Positions 25,691 through 33,110 of a stretch of DNA of 64,000 nt are shown here, piece after piece. The position numbers and the translations under genes are program-made. Origin of the DNA: Chryseobacterium sp. FH1 (GTDB lineage Bacteria; Bacteroidota; Bacteroidia; Flavobacteriales; Weeksellaceae); the NCBI RefSeq assembly GCF_000735135.1, contig NZ_JPLZ01000007.1:236882-300881 (forward strand), in the 5' to 3' direction. A model generated the notes under the pieces. It was not told the DNA's origin. It saw nothing but the letters and a program-made list of their open reading frames with translations, and did no database searches. The first letter of the stretch is position 1. Every line of letters starts with the position of its first letter.

Positions 25691-26530
25691 TTAATAATCT
25701 GTAGATGTACTTAGTGTTTTAAACTCAGAAATTTCGTTTTGAAGTGCATTTAATTTATTTCCGGCAATGCCGAATGCATCAGAGCCTAAAACCAAATGTA
25801 CAGGCGGATTTTCCAGTGCTACCAATTCCATCAATGCTACAGCTGCTTTATCCGGGTCGCCGGGTTGATTTCCATTGATATCTTTTTCGTGTGCCGTCTG
25901 AAGTTGTCTTGCTACAGTGTATTCCTCGATTTCAGTTTTCGGTGTTCTGAGTGAGCCACCCGTTAAGAAATCTGTTCTGAAATAGCCTGGATAAACGACG
26001 GTCGCGTTCACTCCAAATTCTTTCACTTCTGCAGCCAAAGCTTCTGTGAATCCTACAACCGCAAACTTGGTAGCACAATAAATTCCCCAACCTGCAAATT
26101 CTCCTGTCAATCCGCCAATGGAAGCGATGTTGATGATGAATCCACTTTTCTGTTCTCTTAAGTAAGGCATTGTTTTTCTAATAATATTCAAAGAGCCAAA
26201 AACATTGGTGTCGAAGTTTTGACGGCTTTCCAAATCTGAGATTTCTTCCAAAGTTCCCAATTGTCCGTAACCAGCGTTATTCACCACAACATCAAGCTTC
26301 CCGAATTTCTCTATTGATTTTGAAACCGCTGCCTGAACAGAGTTTTCGTTAATCAAATCAACTTCAAGCGGAAGAAATGATGCATTTTCTTCACTGACTG
26401 CTTTCTGAAGTTCAGCGATATTTCTGGAAGTTGCTGCCACAAAATGACCTTCTGCTAATAATCTTTTGACTAAAGTTAATCCTAACCCTTTCGAAGCTCC
26501 TGTCACGAACCATACTTTTTTTGTGTCCAT
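25691..26530 (-). CDS. Classical SDR oxidoreductase of cassette A
   Basis: A 279-aa SDR. VTGASKGLGLTLV is the NADP loop, followed by NNAGYGQLG, Ser in IASIGG and the YCATK catalytic pair. The C-terminal extension (PGDPDKAAVALMELVAL, HLVLGSDAF) is typical of the SDR group often annotated as 'SDR family NAD(P)-dependent oxidoreductase' close to retinol/ketoreductases. The start MDTKKVWFVTGASKG at 26530 is preferred to an ATG 78 bp upstream, which lies within the operator region. It is the first gene of unit A and divergent from the SDR at 26751. Confidence 0.9.
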   Translation of the reverse strand: MDTKKVWFVTGASKGLGLTLVKRLLAEGHFVAATSRNIAELQKAVSEENASFLPLEVDLINENSVQAAVSKSIEKFGKLDVVVNNAGYGQLGTLEEISDLESRQNFDTNVFGSLNIIRKTMPYLREQKSGFIINIASIGGLTGEFAGWGIYCATKFAVVGFTEALAAEVKEFGVNATVVYPGYFRTDFLTGGSLRTPKTEIEEYTVARQLQTAHEKDINGNQPGDPDKAAVALMELVALENPPVHLVLGSDAFGIAGNKLNALQNEISEFKTLSTSTDY

Positions 26531-26566
26531 TTTTTGATTGTTTTTAATTGATTGATTTTTACAGTA

Positions 26567-26625
26567 CAAAGTTGAGAAACAATCAACTTTGTTGTGTGGC
26601 TGAATCAATGATTGTTGTAGCCAAA
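26567..26625 (-). promoter_or_regulatory. Promoter and tandem operator of cassette A
   Basis: -7 box complement CAAAGTTG at 26567-26574, 20 nt, TGTGGCTGAA at 26595-26604, then TGTAGCCAAA at 26616-26625. The half-sites agree at 7 of 10 positions and have a 21-bp period, as in the other cassettes. Confidence 0.65.
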
Positions 26626-26750
26626 ACTAATATGGCTGATGATGTGATAATATTTCGCGCATAACTTTTGTTAATTTCCAATACAAAATAAAAATCTAAT
26701 TTTACCAAAGCCACAAATGATTTCAATTTAATCTAAAAATCATTCAATTA

Positions 26751-27632
26751 ATGAATCCATATTCACAACCAATGTTGCGCGAAGACGCACTCAAAGATAA
26801 AGTAGCCATCGTCACAGGAGGCGGAAGCGGACTAGGAAAAGCAATGACCAAATATTTTCTTCAGCTCGGTGCCAAAGTTGTTATCACTTCCAGAAACCTT
26901 GAGAAACTACAAGGAACAGCAAAAGAACTCGAAGCAGAAACCGGCGGAAAAGTCCTTTGCGTAGCCTGCGACGTCCGAAACTGGGATGAAGTGGAAGCTA
27001 TGAAAGAAGCCACTTTGAAAGAGTTCGGGAGGATTGATATTCTTTTGAACAACGCCGCCGGAAACTTCATCTCACCAACCGAAAGATTGACGCATTCCGC
27101 ATTTGATTCCATCCTTGATATTGTTTTGAAAGGCACCAAAAACTGCACACTTTCCATCGGTAAATATTGGATAGACAACAAAGTTCCAGGAACGGTCCTG
27201 AATATTGTGACCACTTACGCCTGGACAGGTTCTGCTTACGTTGTTCCGTCCGCTTGTGCAAAAGCTGGCGTTTTGGCAATGACAAGAAGTTTGGCAGTAG
27301 AGTGGGGGAAATATAACATCCGTTTCAACGCGATTGCTCCGGGTCCATTTCCGACGAAAGGTGCTTGGGACAGATTGCTACCCGGCGATATGAAAGATAA
27401 ATTTGATTTGGCTAAAAAAAATCCACTAAAAAGAGTAGGGGAACATCAGGAACTGGCCAATCTTGCGGCCTATTTGGTTTCAGATTTTTCATCTTTCGTA
27501 AATGGCGAAGTTGTGACCATCGACGGTGGCGAGTGGCTTCAAGGTGCAGGCGAATTCAATATGCTTGAGGATGTTCCGCAAGAGATGTGGGATATGCTGG
27601 AAAATACGATCAAAGCTAAGAAATCGAATTAA
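26751..27632 (+). CDS. SDR oxidoreductase, 2,4-dienoyl-CoA reductase-like
   Basis: A 293-aa SDR with cofactor loop VTGGGSGLGKAMT (about 22-34), CDVRNWDEV, NNAAGNFISP and the segment TTYAWTGSAYVVPSACAKAGV. There the Tyr is shifted and the Lys lies in CAKAG, the arrangement of DECR-type 2,4-dienoyl-CoA or trans-2-enoyl-CoA reductases rather than plain YxxxK. SLAVEWGKYNIRFNAIAPGP is also typical. It probably reduces unsaturated acyl-CoA in fatty-acid breakdown. It is divergent from cassette A but lacks the tandem operator pattern on its own side. A terminator follows at 27661. Confidence 0.85.
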   Translation: MNPYSQPMLREDALKDKVAIVTGGGSGLGKAMTKYFLQLGAKVVITSRNLEKLQGTAKELEAETGGKVLCVACDVRNWDEVEAMKEATLKEFGRIDILLNNAAGNFISPTERLTHSAFDSILDIVLKGTKNCTLSIGKYWIDNKVPGTVLNIVTTYAWTGSAYVVPSACAKAGVLAMTRSLAVEWGKYNIRFNAIAPGPFPTKGAWDRLLPGDMKDKFDLAKKNPLKRVGEHQELANLAAYLVSDFSSFVNGEVVTIDGGEWLQGAGEFNMLEDVPQEMWDMLENTIKAKKSN

Positions 27633-27660
27633 TAATTTAAATCTAAAAAATTAAAACTCC

Positions 27661-27688
27661 ACGCCTGCAGTTCCAAAACTGCAGGCGT
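27661..27688 (+). terminator. Terminator-like hairpin after the SDR gene
   Basis: ACGCCTGCAGTT, loop CCAA, AACTGCAGGCGT: a perfect 12-bp GC-rich stem, followed by CCAATTTTCT, which is only a weak T run. Confidence 0.7.
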
Positions 27689-27871
27689 CCAATTTTCTAA
27701 ACTATCAGAATCTAAGTGATCGAAAAAATTAAAAATCTCTTTTCAAAATTTATGTAATTGATTAGCAATCCATCAACCATCAACAGAAAACTATCAACTA
27801 CTAAAGATTGTGGATGTAACAAGTTCTGTTTTTTTTTGACTAATTTTATTTAACAATAAATCTTTCCATAA

Positions 27872-29809
27872 ATGAATTTCAAACTACCACAACTACTTTC
27901 GGCAGTTGCGATTTTGGCTTTTGCTGGCCATTCGTACGCTCAGGAAGCTCCAAAGTACGATTACACAGAAGCTTTCAAGCCTTTTTTCTATCCTCAGACA
28001 AGCACCGAAACCCGTTCTGCAAGCGGACAGCCAGGTCACAAATATTGGCAAAACTCAGCTGATTATCAACTGAATGTCAGCCTTGATGAATCTAAAAACG
28101 AATTGACTGGTTCTGCCGAAATCACTTACACCAACAATAGTCCGGACCAACTTAGTTTTCTTTGGTTGCAACTCGACCAAAATCTTTTTTCTAAAGATTC
28201 CAGAGGTAATGCTATCATTCCTTTGTCTGGCAGTAGAAATGGTGCGAAGGGAGAAACTTTTGATGGGGGTTATAAAATCAAATCTGTAAAATATGATGGG
28301 AAAGAGGTGAAATATACCATCACAGACACCCGAATGCAGATTGACCTTCCTGCAGATTTAAAAGCGAACGGAGGCGTGGCAAAATTAAAAATCGAATATA
28401 CATTCCTATCTCCAAAATACGGCTCAGACAGAATGGGCGTAGAAGATACCAAGAATGGTAAAATCTTCACTTTAGCACAATGGTATCCGAGAATGTACGT
28501 GTATGATGACGTGATGGGATGGAACACTTTGCCTTATCTAGGTGCTTCAGAATTCTATTTGGAATATGGGACATTGTCAGCTAATATTACCGTACCTGCT
28601 AATCATTATGTAGTTGCTTCGGGGGAATTACTGAATGAAAAAGAAGTTTATTCCAAAGAAGAGATCAGCCGTTGGAATGAGGCTCGAAAAAGTGAAAAAA
28701 CAGTTATGATCCATCCAGAATCTGAATTAGGAAAAGGAAACAATTCGGGGACAAAAACCTGGAAATTCAAGATAGAAAAAGCGAGAGATTTTGCTTGGGC
28801 TTCGTCATCAGCTTTCATTATAGATGCAGCGAGGATCAACCTTCCAAGTGGTAAAAAATCTTTGGCAATCTCGGCTTATCCTGTAGAAAGTGCTGGCAAC
28901 GCAGCTTGGGGACGTTCAACAGAATATACGAAAGCGTCAATCGAACATTACTCAGAAAAATGGTTCGAATATCCTTATCCAGCAGCGACCAACGTTGCCG
29001 GAAACGAAGGCGGGATGGAATATCCAGGAATTGTTTTTTGCCACAGAAACTCAAAAGGAGAAGGGCTTTGGGGCGTGACAGACCACGAATTTGGACACAC
29101 TTGGTTTCCGATGATCGTGGGTTCCAACGAAAGAGTTTTTGCTTGGATGGATGAGGGTTTCAATACTTTTATCAATAATGGCTCTACGGAGGCTTTCAAC
29201 AAAGGCGAATATTATCACAAACAAGATATTGGTAAAGTTGGACCATTTGTGCAAAGCGATAGTTTTGAACAAGTTATGGTTGGACCGGATAACATGAAAG
29301 AAAGAAGCATCGGAGTTTTGGCATATTTCAAACCGGGAATTGGATTGGGGATTTTAAGGGAAACAATTCTTGGGCCTGAGAAATTTGATAAGGCTTTTAA
29401 AACTTACATCAACAGATGGGCGTACAAACATCCAACGCCGTGGGATTTTTTCCATACCATGGAGAATGTTTCCGGAGAGGAACTAAACTGGTTCTGGAGA
29501 GGTTGGTTTATGAACAAATGGAAAGTTGACCAAGCCGTGAAAAGCGTAAAACCTGTAAGTGGCGATTTCAAAAACGGCGCTCAAATCACAGTTGAAAATA
29601 TTGGTCAATTGCCAATGCCGACCACGGTTTTAGTGACTTTCAAAGATGGAACTGCGGAAACAGTAAAATTACCAGTTGAGGTTTGGAAACGCAACACAGA
29701 ATGGACTTTCCAAATCGATTCGACAAAAGAAGTGACCAATGTAAAACTAGACCCAAAATCCCTTGTTCCTGATATTAATCCTAAGAATAATGCTTGGCCA
29801 GCGAATTAG
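27872..29809 (+). CDS. M1 family aminopeptidase-type metallopeptidase, exported
   Basis: A 645-aa zinc peptidase with a signal peptide (MNFKLPQLLSAVAILAFAGHSYAQ). The M1 exopeptidase motif is GGMEYPG (GAMEN equivalent) and the zinc site is H405-EFG-H409 with the third ligand E428 in MDEGFNTF, 18 residues later as required. It should cleave N-terminal residues from peptides in the periplasm or at the surface. The C-terminal part has a beta-sandwich (VTFKDGTAETVKLPVEVW) but no T9SS sorting signature. It is monocistronic; the hairpin at 29846 follows. Confidence 0.93.
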   Translation: MNFKLPQLLSAVAILAFAGHSYAQEAPKYDYTEAFKPFFYPQTSTETRSASGQPGHKYWQNSADYQLNVSLDESKNELTGSAEITYTNNSPDQLSFLWLQLDQNLFSKDSRGNAIIPLSGSRNGAKGETFDGGYKIKSVKYDGKEVKYTITDTRMQIDLPADLKANGGVAKLKIEYTFLSPKYGSDRMGVEDTKNGKIFTLAQWYPRMYVYDDVMGWNTLPYLGASEFYLEYGTLSANITVPANHYVVASGELLNEKEVYSKEEISRWNEARKSEKTVMIHPESELGKGNNSGTKTWKFKIEKARDFAWASSSAFIIDAARINLPSGKKSLAISAYPVESAGNAAWGRSTEYTKASIEHYSEKWFEYPYPAATNVAGNEGGMEYPGIVFCHRNSKGEGLWGVTDHEFGHTWFPMIVGSNERVFAWMDEGFNTFINNGSTEAFNKGEYYHKQDIGKVGPFVQSDSFEQVMVGPDNMKERSIGVLAYFKPGIGLGILRETILGPEKFDKAFKTYINRWAYKHPTPWDFFHTMENVSGEELNWFWRGWFMNKWKVDQAVKSVKPVSGDFKNGAQITVENIGQLPMPTTVLVTFKDGTAETVKLPVEVWKRNTEWTFQIDSTKEVTNVKLDPKSLVPDINPKNNAWPAN

Positions 29810-29845
29810 ACCAGAAGATAATATTCTTATTTTGCATAAACAAGA

Positions 29846-29871
29846 AAAAGCGTTCCGATTGGAGCGCTTTT
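29846..29871. terminator. Terminator between the M1 peptidase and the RibB gene
   Basis: AAAAGCGTTCC, loop GATT, GGAGCGCTTTT: an 11-bp stem with one G-U pair, flanked by A and T runs, between convergent genes. Confidence 0.85.
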
Positions 29872-29926
29872 CTGTTAATTTGAAGACTGAATGAAATCTA
29901 TTATCGTCTGTCTGTTCTCTCAAAGT

Positions 29927-31051
29927 CTATAGAGCAATCATTTCAGTCACTTCTACATCATAACCAGAAAGAATAGGTTTGATGTTTGGATTCTGAGTAA
30001 TCACTTTAAATTTATTAATGCCGAGGTCTTTCAAAATCTGAGTTCCTATGCCGTAATCTCGGAAGTTTGGCGCAATCGTTGGTTGTTCGCTCGTTCCATC
30101 TTGATAATTCAGGAAGTGTTTGATTCGGCTCAATGTATTTTCTTTATTAGAAACATTGTTGATGAAGACCACAGCGCCTTTCCCTTCTTTGTTGATGAGG
30201 TCGGTCACTTGTTGCATCAATGGATGTTCACCATTAGACAATCTGCTGAAAACATCGAAATAAGTTCCGGTGGATTGGACTCTTACCAAAACAGACTCAT
30301 CGGCAGACCAATTTCCTTTTGTCAAAGCGTAATGTATTTGCTCTGTTGGTTTCTCCTCAAACACATAAAACTTGAAATCTCCAAAATGCGTTTTGATCTC
30401 ACGCTCTTCGATTCTTTCCACAAGATCGCCTTGTCTCATTATTCTGTAATGAATCAAATCCTCGATAGAAATTACCTTCAAATCGTGCTTCTTCCCAAAT
30501 TCCAAAAGTTGCGGCAATCTCGACATACTTCCGTCTTCGTTCAGGATTTCGCAGATTACGCCACCTTCTTTCAGTCCGGCCAACCTTGTCAAATCAACCG
30601 CTGCTTCCGTGTGTCCTGCTCTTTTCAGGACGCCCCCTTCTCTTGCACGCAATGGGAAAATATGTCCAGGGCGCATCAAGTCACCAGGTTTTGTGTTAGA
30701 ATCCATAATCGCTTGAATGGTTTTTGCGCGGTCGCCAGCAGAAATTCCTGTCGTAGCGCCTTTCCCTAGGAGGTCAACAGAAATGGTGAAAGCTGTTTCC
30801 TTCGGGTCAGTAGAATTTGAAACCATAGAGTGCAGTTCCAATTCGTCGCACCTTGTTTCCGTTAGAGGCATACAAATCAAACCTCTGGCATGCGTCGCCA
30901 TAAAATTCACCATTTCTGGCGTAGTCAATTCGGCGGCAGCGATAAGGTCGCCTTCGTTTTCGCGGTCTTCATCATCCACCACGATGACCATCTTTCCGTT
31001 TTTAATGTCTTCTAGGGCTTCTTCTATTGTATTCAGTTGGAAATTATCCAT
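29927..31051 (-). CDS. ribB: DHBP synthase RibB fused to a degenerate GTP cyclohydrolase II domain
   Basis: The N-terminal half (about 1-205) is 3,4-dihydroxy-2-butanone-4-phosphate synthase: VVDDEDRENEGDLI, RPGHIFPLRAREGGVL and GHTEAAVDL are intact, so it should turn ribulose 5-phosphate into the four-carbon riboflavin precursor. The C-terminal half has the RibA fold (ESVLVRVQSTGTYFDVF) but lacks all three zinc cysteines, and the catalytic RQEGRxxG segment reads INNVSNKENT. It is therefore not a cyclohydrolase, which the standalone RibA at 6912-7508 supplies. It resembles RibBX-type proteins. The ATG at 31051 is used because an upstream in-frame TTG overlaps a -7 box. Confidence 0.9.
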   Translation of the reverse strand: MDNFQLNTIEEALEDIKNGKMVIVVDDEDRENEGDLIAAAELTTPEMVNFMATHARGLICMPLTETRCDELELHSMVSNSTDPKETAFTISVDLLGKGATTGISAGDRAKTIQAIMDSNTKPGDLMRPGHIFPLRAREGGVLKRAGHTEAAVDLTRLAGLKEGGVICEILNEDGSMSRLPQLLEFGKKHDLKVISIEDLIHYRIMRQGDLVERIEEREIKTHFGDFKFYVFEEKPTEQIHYALTKGNWSADESVLVRVQSTGTYFDVFSRLSNGEHPLMQQVTDLINKEGKGAVVFINNVSNKENTLSRIKHFLNYQDGTSEQPTIAPNFRDYGIGTQILKDLGINKFKVITQNPNIKPILSGYDVEVTEMIAL

Positions 31052-31069
31052 TGTTTCAAAAAATTTTTG

Positions 31070-31077
31070 CAAAGATA
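31070..31077 (-). promoter_or_regulatory. -7 box of the RibB gene
   Basis: TATCTTTG on the minus strand is a perfect TAnnTTTG, 18 nt upstream of the ATG at 31051. I see no folded FMN riboswitch in the short leader. Confidence 0.55.
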
Positions 31078-31143
31078 CTTATTTAGAACCTAAATAAAGA
31101 TTGTAAAAATCGATTAAAGATATGCAAAACCTGTATATTTTTG

Positions 31144-31230
31144 AGGAGCCGGGAACCTGCTGTCCATTGCAATTCCTCGCGCCAGGCTTTGTCCATCGCT
31201 TGCTGTGGGATTTCCATTACCATCAGGGCT
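31144..31230 (+). repeat. Dispersed repeat, copy 1 (subfamily AGGAGCCGGGAACCTGC)
   Basis: The element starts AGGAGCCGGGAACCTGCTGT and ends near ATCAGGGCT. It is clearly homologous to 44251-44349, a few bases and an internal segment apart. It lies in the gap between the RibB gene and tRNA-Cys. It is not coding. Confidence 0.8.
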
Positions 31231-31304
31231 AGGAGACAATTGGTCTATCTATCAACGTTTTACAGTGGCTAAAAAGAAATTTTTGAAATTAAAAGCCTTT
31301 AAAA

Positions 31305-31334
31305 TTTGAAATTAGAAAAAAATCATTAAATTTG
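31305..31334 (+). promoter_or_regulatory. Promoter of tRNA-Cys
   Basis: TTTG at 31305-31308, 18 nt, TAAATTTG at 31327-31334: a full Bacteroidota promoter placed 14 nt before the mature tRNA 5' end. Confidence 0.7.
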
Positions 31335-31348
31335 CACTCCAACAAAAC

Positions 31349-31419
31349 GGTGCTTTGGCCGAGCGGCTAGGCAGTGGTCTGCAACACCATCTACAGCGGT
31401 TCGAATCCGCTAGGCACCT
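31349..31419 (+). tRNA. trnC: tRNA-Cys (GCA)
   Basis: A 71-nt cloverleaf. The acceptor stem is GGTGCTT with AGGCACC, the anticodon loop CTGCAAC carries GCA for cysteine, and the T arm is CAGCGGTTCGAATCCGCTA. The discriminator base is T, usual for tRNA-Cys (U73). The CCA end is not encoded. It has its own promoter and a following hairpin terminator. Confidence 0.95.
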
Positions 31420-31426
31420 CACTGGT

Positions 31427-31466
31427 AAACCCTAATTCATTTATTCACAATGTTTTAGGGTTTTTT
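31427..31466 (+). terminator. Terminator of tRNA-Cys
   Basis: AAACCCTAA pairs with TTTTAGGGTTT across an 18-nt loop and is followed by a T run. Confidence 0.75.
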
Positions 31467-31551
31467 GTTTTTATTATGTGTTTATATTTATGACCATCAT
31501 TAGTTAATTACGTTTTACTAATTTTTCTTTTCATTTGAAAGACAACCGCTT

Positions 31552-32508
31552 TTATTTTTCCAAATCAAGTTCCATCTGAATATTACAACGTTTATAGGGT
31601 GTAGGTCGGCCTACTATTTTTTCATAGCCCATTTTGTAATACAAGTTGATGGCTGGTTTCAGAATCGTATTGCTCTCCAGATAAAGCTTTGATGCGCATA
31701 ATTCTTTTGCCTTATCAATAATTGCCTGACCAAGAAGCCAGCCGATGCTTTTGCCTTGCGCTTTTGGAGAAACTGCCATCTTGCTCATTTCGAAGTCATA
31801 GTCTGGGTCGTCCATTTTTATCAATGCACAAACACCCAATGGTTCATTATCGTACAGTGCAATAAGAATTTTTCCACCTTTGTCAAGAATATATTCCTGA
31901 GGATTGTCCAATGCTTTGTAGTCCGCTTCTTCCATTTCAAAATAATTGGAAATCCATTCCTCATTCAGGGATTTAAATGCCTGTTGATATTTTGGTTCGT
32001 AATCCACGATTTGAACATTTTTACTTTCTCTCAGTTTCTTTTGCTCTTGTACACGTTTCAACAAAGACTTCTGCTCCAAAAGAAATTCCCATTCCGCGAC
32101 GGCTTCCCAAAGATTGTGCGTCGCTTGATTTAAAATATCTTCTACCGCAAGGTCAATATCACCACATTGTATTTTAATTTTTTCAGAAATATTCCTTCCT
32201 TTTTCAGTAAGGTCAACCACGTTTCTTCGCTTATCTGCTGATTTTAAATTGACCTCCACCAATTCTGCCTTCGCCATTTCTTTGACTATTTTGGTGACAG
32301 AAGGTTGAGAATGCGAAATTTCGGTGGCGATTTCTGTGATCGTTTTCTCACCATCCACTGACAATAAAAAGAATGCGGGAAACCATTTCGGAGAAAATTC
32401 GATACCATATAACTCATAGATTTTGCTTGCATCATCTGTCATTTTCGCGGTCAAGAGTCTGAGTCTACTGCCCAGAGCCATCTTTCCTATTTTTTCAAAT
32501 ATCTTCAT
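31552..32508 (-). CDS. MarR-type regulator fused to GNAT N-acetyltransferase
   Basis: A 318-aa two-domain protein. Residues about 1-145 are a MarR winged helix: TITEIATEISHSQPSVTKIVKEM is the recognition part and DKRRNVVDLTEKGR is the wing. Residues about 165-318 are a GNAT acetyltransferase, with MAVSPKAQGKSIGWLLGQAIIDKAKE carrying the acetyl-CoA loop (QGKSIGWLLG for the usual Q/RxxGxG/A) and YLESNTILKPAINLYYKMGYE as motif B. Such fusions are common in bacteria and are thought to acetylate a small molecule or protein. A dyad overlapping its own promoter suggests autorepression. Confidence 0.9.
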   Translation of the reverse strand: MKIFEKIGKMALGSRLRLLTAKMTDDASKIYELYGIEFSPKWFPAFFLLSVDGEKTITEIATEISHSQPSVTKIVKEMAKAELVEVNLKSADKRRNVVDLTEKGRNISEKIKIQCGDIDLAVEDILNQATHNLWEAVAEWEFLLEQKSLLKRVQEQKKLRESKNVQIVDYEPKYQQAFKSLNEEWISNYFEMEEADYKALDNPQEYILDKGGKILIALYDNEPLGVCALIKMDDPDYDFEMSKMAVSPKAQGKSIGWLLGQAIIDKAKELCASKLYLESNTILKPAINLYYKMGYEKIVGRPTPYKRCNIQMELDLEK

Positions 32509-32525
32509 TTTTGTATAATTAATTA

Positions 32526-32547
32526 CATAACTGGTTATGCAAAATTA
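32526..32547 (-). promoter_or_regulatory. Promoter and dyad operator of the MarR-GNAT gene
   Basis: TAATTTTG on the minus strand (32540-32547) is directly followed in the direction of transcription by CATAAC-CA-GTTATG (32526-32539), a 6-bp inverted repeat placed at the expected start of transcription. This is typical for MarR autorepression. Confidence 0.6.
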
Positions 32548-32734
32548 TAAAAGTTAATTTAGCTAGCAATTATTATTTAGAAAAATTTTTGAATAGAATC
32601 TGTGGAAATTAGTCTCACAAAATAAAATAGGGAGACCAACAAAGCGTCCCCCTACTTATTCTTAAAAAACTATATATAAGTGTGAATGGTATTTTTCAAT
32701 AAACAATTATGTTGCCAAACATTTATTTTAGAAA

Positions 32735-32765
32735 AAATCAGAGCAAATTTTCTTTACTCTGATTT
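32735..32765 (-). terminator. Terminator of the secreted-protein operon
   Basis: On the minus strand AAATCAGAG pairs with CTCTGATTT across a 13-nt loop and is followed by a T run. It ends the operon 35718-32790. The remainder of the gap 32548-32734 shows only a weak GGG/CCC hairpin near 32629-32657. Confidence 0.8.
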
Positions 32766-32789
32766 CGTTTTAAGTTTTCTTGGTTGTTT

Positions 32790-33098
32790 TTAATTCTTTG
32801 GAATTGTCTTTTTGATTTCTTCGAACGTCGCAGTGTTTGGCAAAGCTTTTACGCTATTGACCGGTTTTGGATTGGTGCTTCTATTCACTTTCCGATTGGG
32901 AATGCTTGCAAGGATTTCTTCAAAACTTGCACTGTTCGGAATCAGCTTCCCAACGTTAGGAGTGCTTTTTGGTTGCACCGAATTTTGTTCCTCAATCTCC
33001 AAACCTTGTTCGGAAGCTAATTGGTAAGTCTTATTTTCCTGCGCTTTTAAAGAAACAATGCCCACAAGTATAAACGTTGTAATATATAATGTTTTCAT
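32790..33098 (-). CDS. Small exported protein with two internal repeats
   Basis: A 102-aa protein with a signal peptide (MKTLYITTFILVGIVSLKAQ). The mature part has two copies of a motif of about 25 residues: LIPNSASFEEILASIPNRK (about 51-69) and ALPNTATFEEIKKTIPKN (about 85-102). No known domain is recognised. It is the last gene of a three-gene operon, 12 bp after the large repeat protein. Function unknown; it is probably periplasmic or surface-associated. Confidence 0.65.
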   Translation of the reverse strand: MKTLYITTFILVGIVSLKAQENKTYQLASEQGLEIEEQNSVQPKSTPNVGKLIPNSASFEEILASIPNRKVNRSTNPKPVNSVKALPNTATFEEIKKTIPKN

Positions 33099-33110
33099 TT
33101 TGGTTGATTT

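Noticed and set aside
30083..30769. 228-aa plus-strand ORF
   Set aside because: It lies wholly antisense to the RibB gene, has unusual composition and no recognisable motif.
31078..31143. FMN riboswitch before the RibB gene
   Set aside because: No conserved FMN-aptamer blocks are visible, and the -7 box lies only 18 nt before the ATG.
32629..32657. Hairpin TAGGGAGAC...GTCCCCCTA as a terminator
   Set aside because: The stem is bulged and has no T run on either strand suited to a neighbouring gene.
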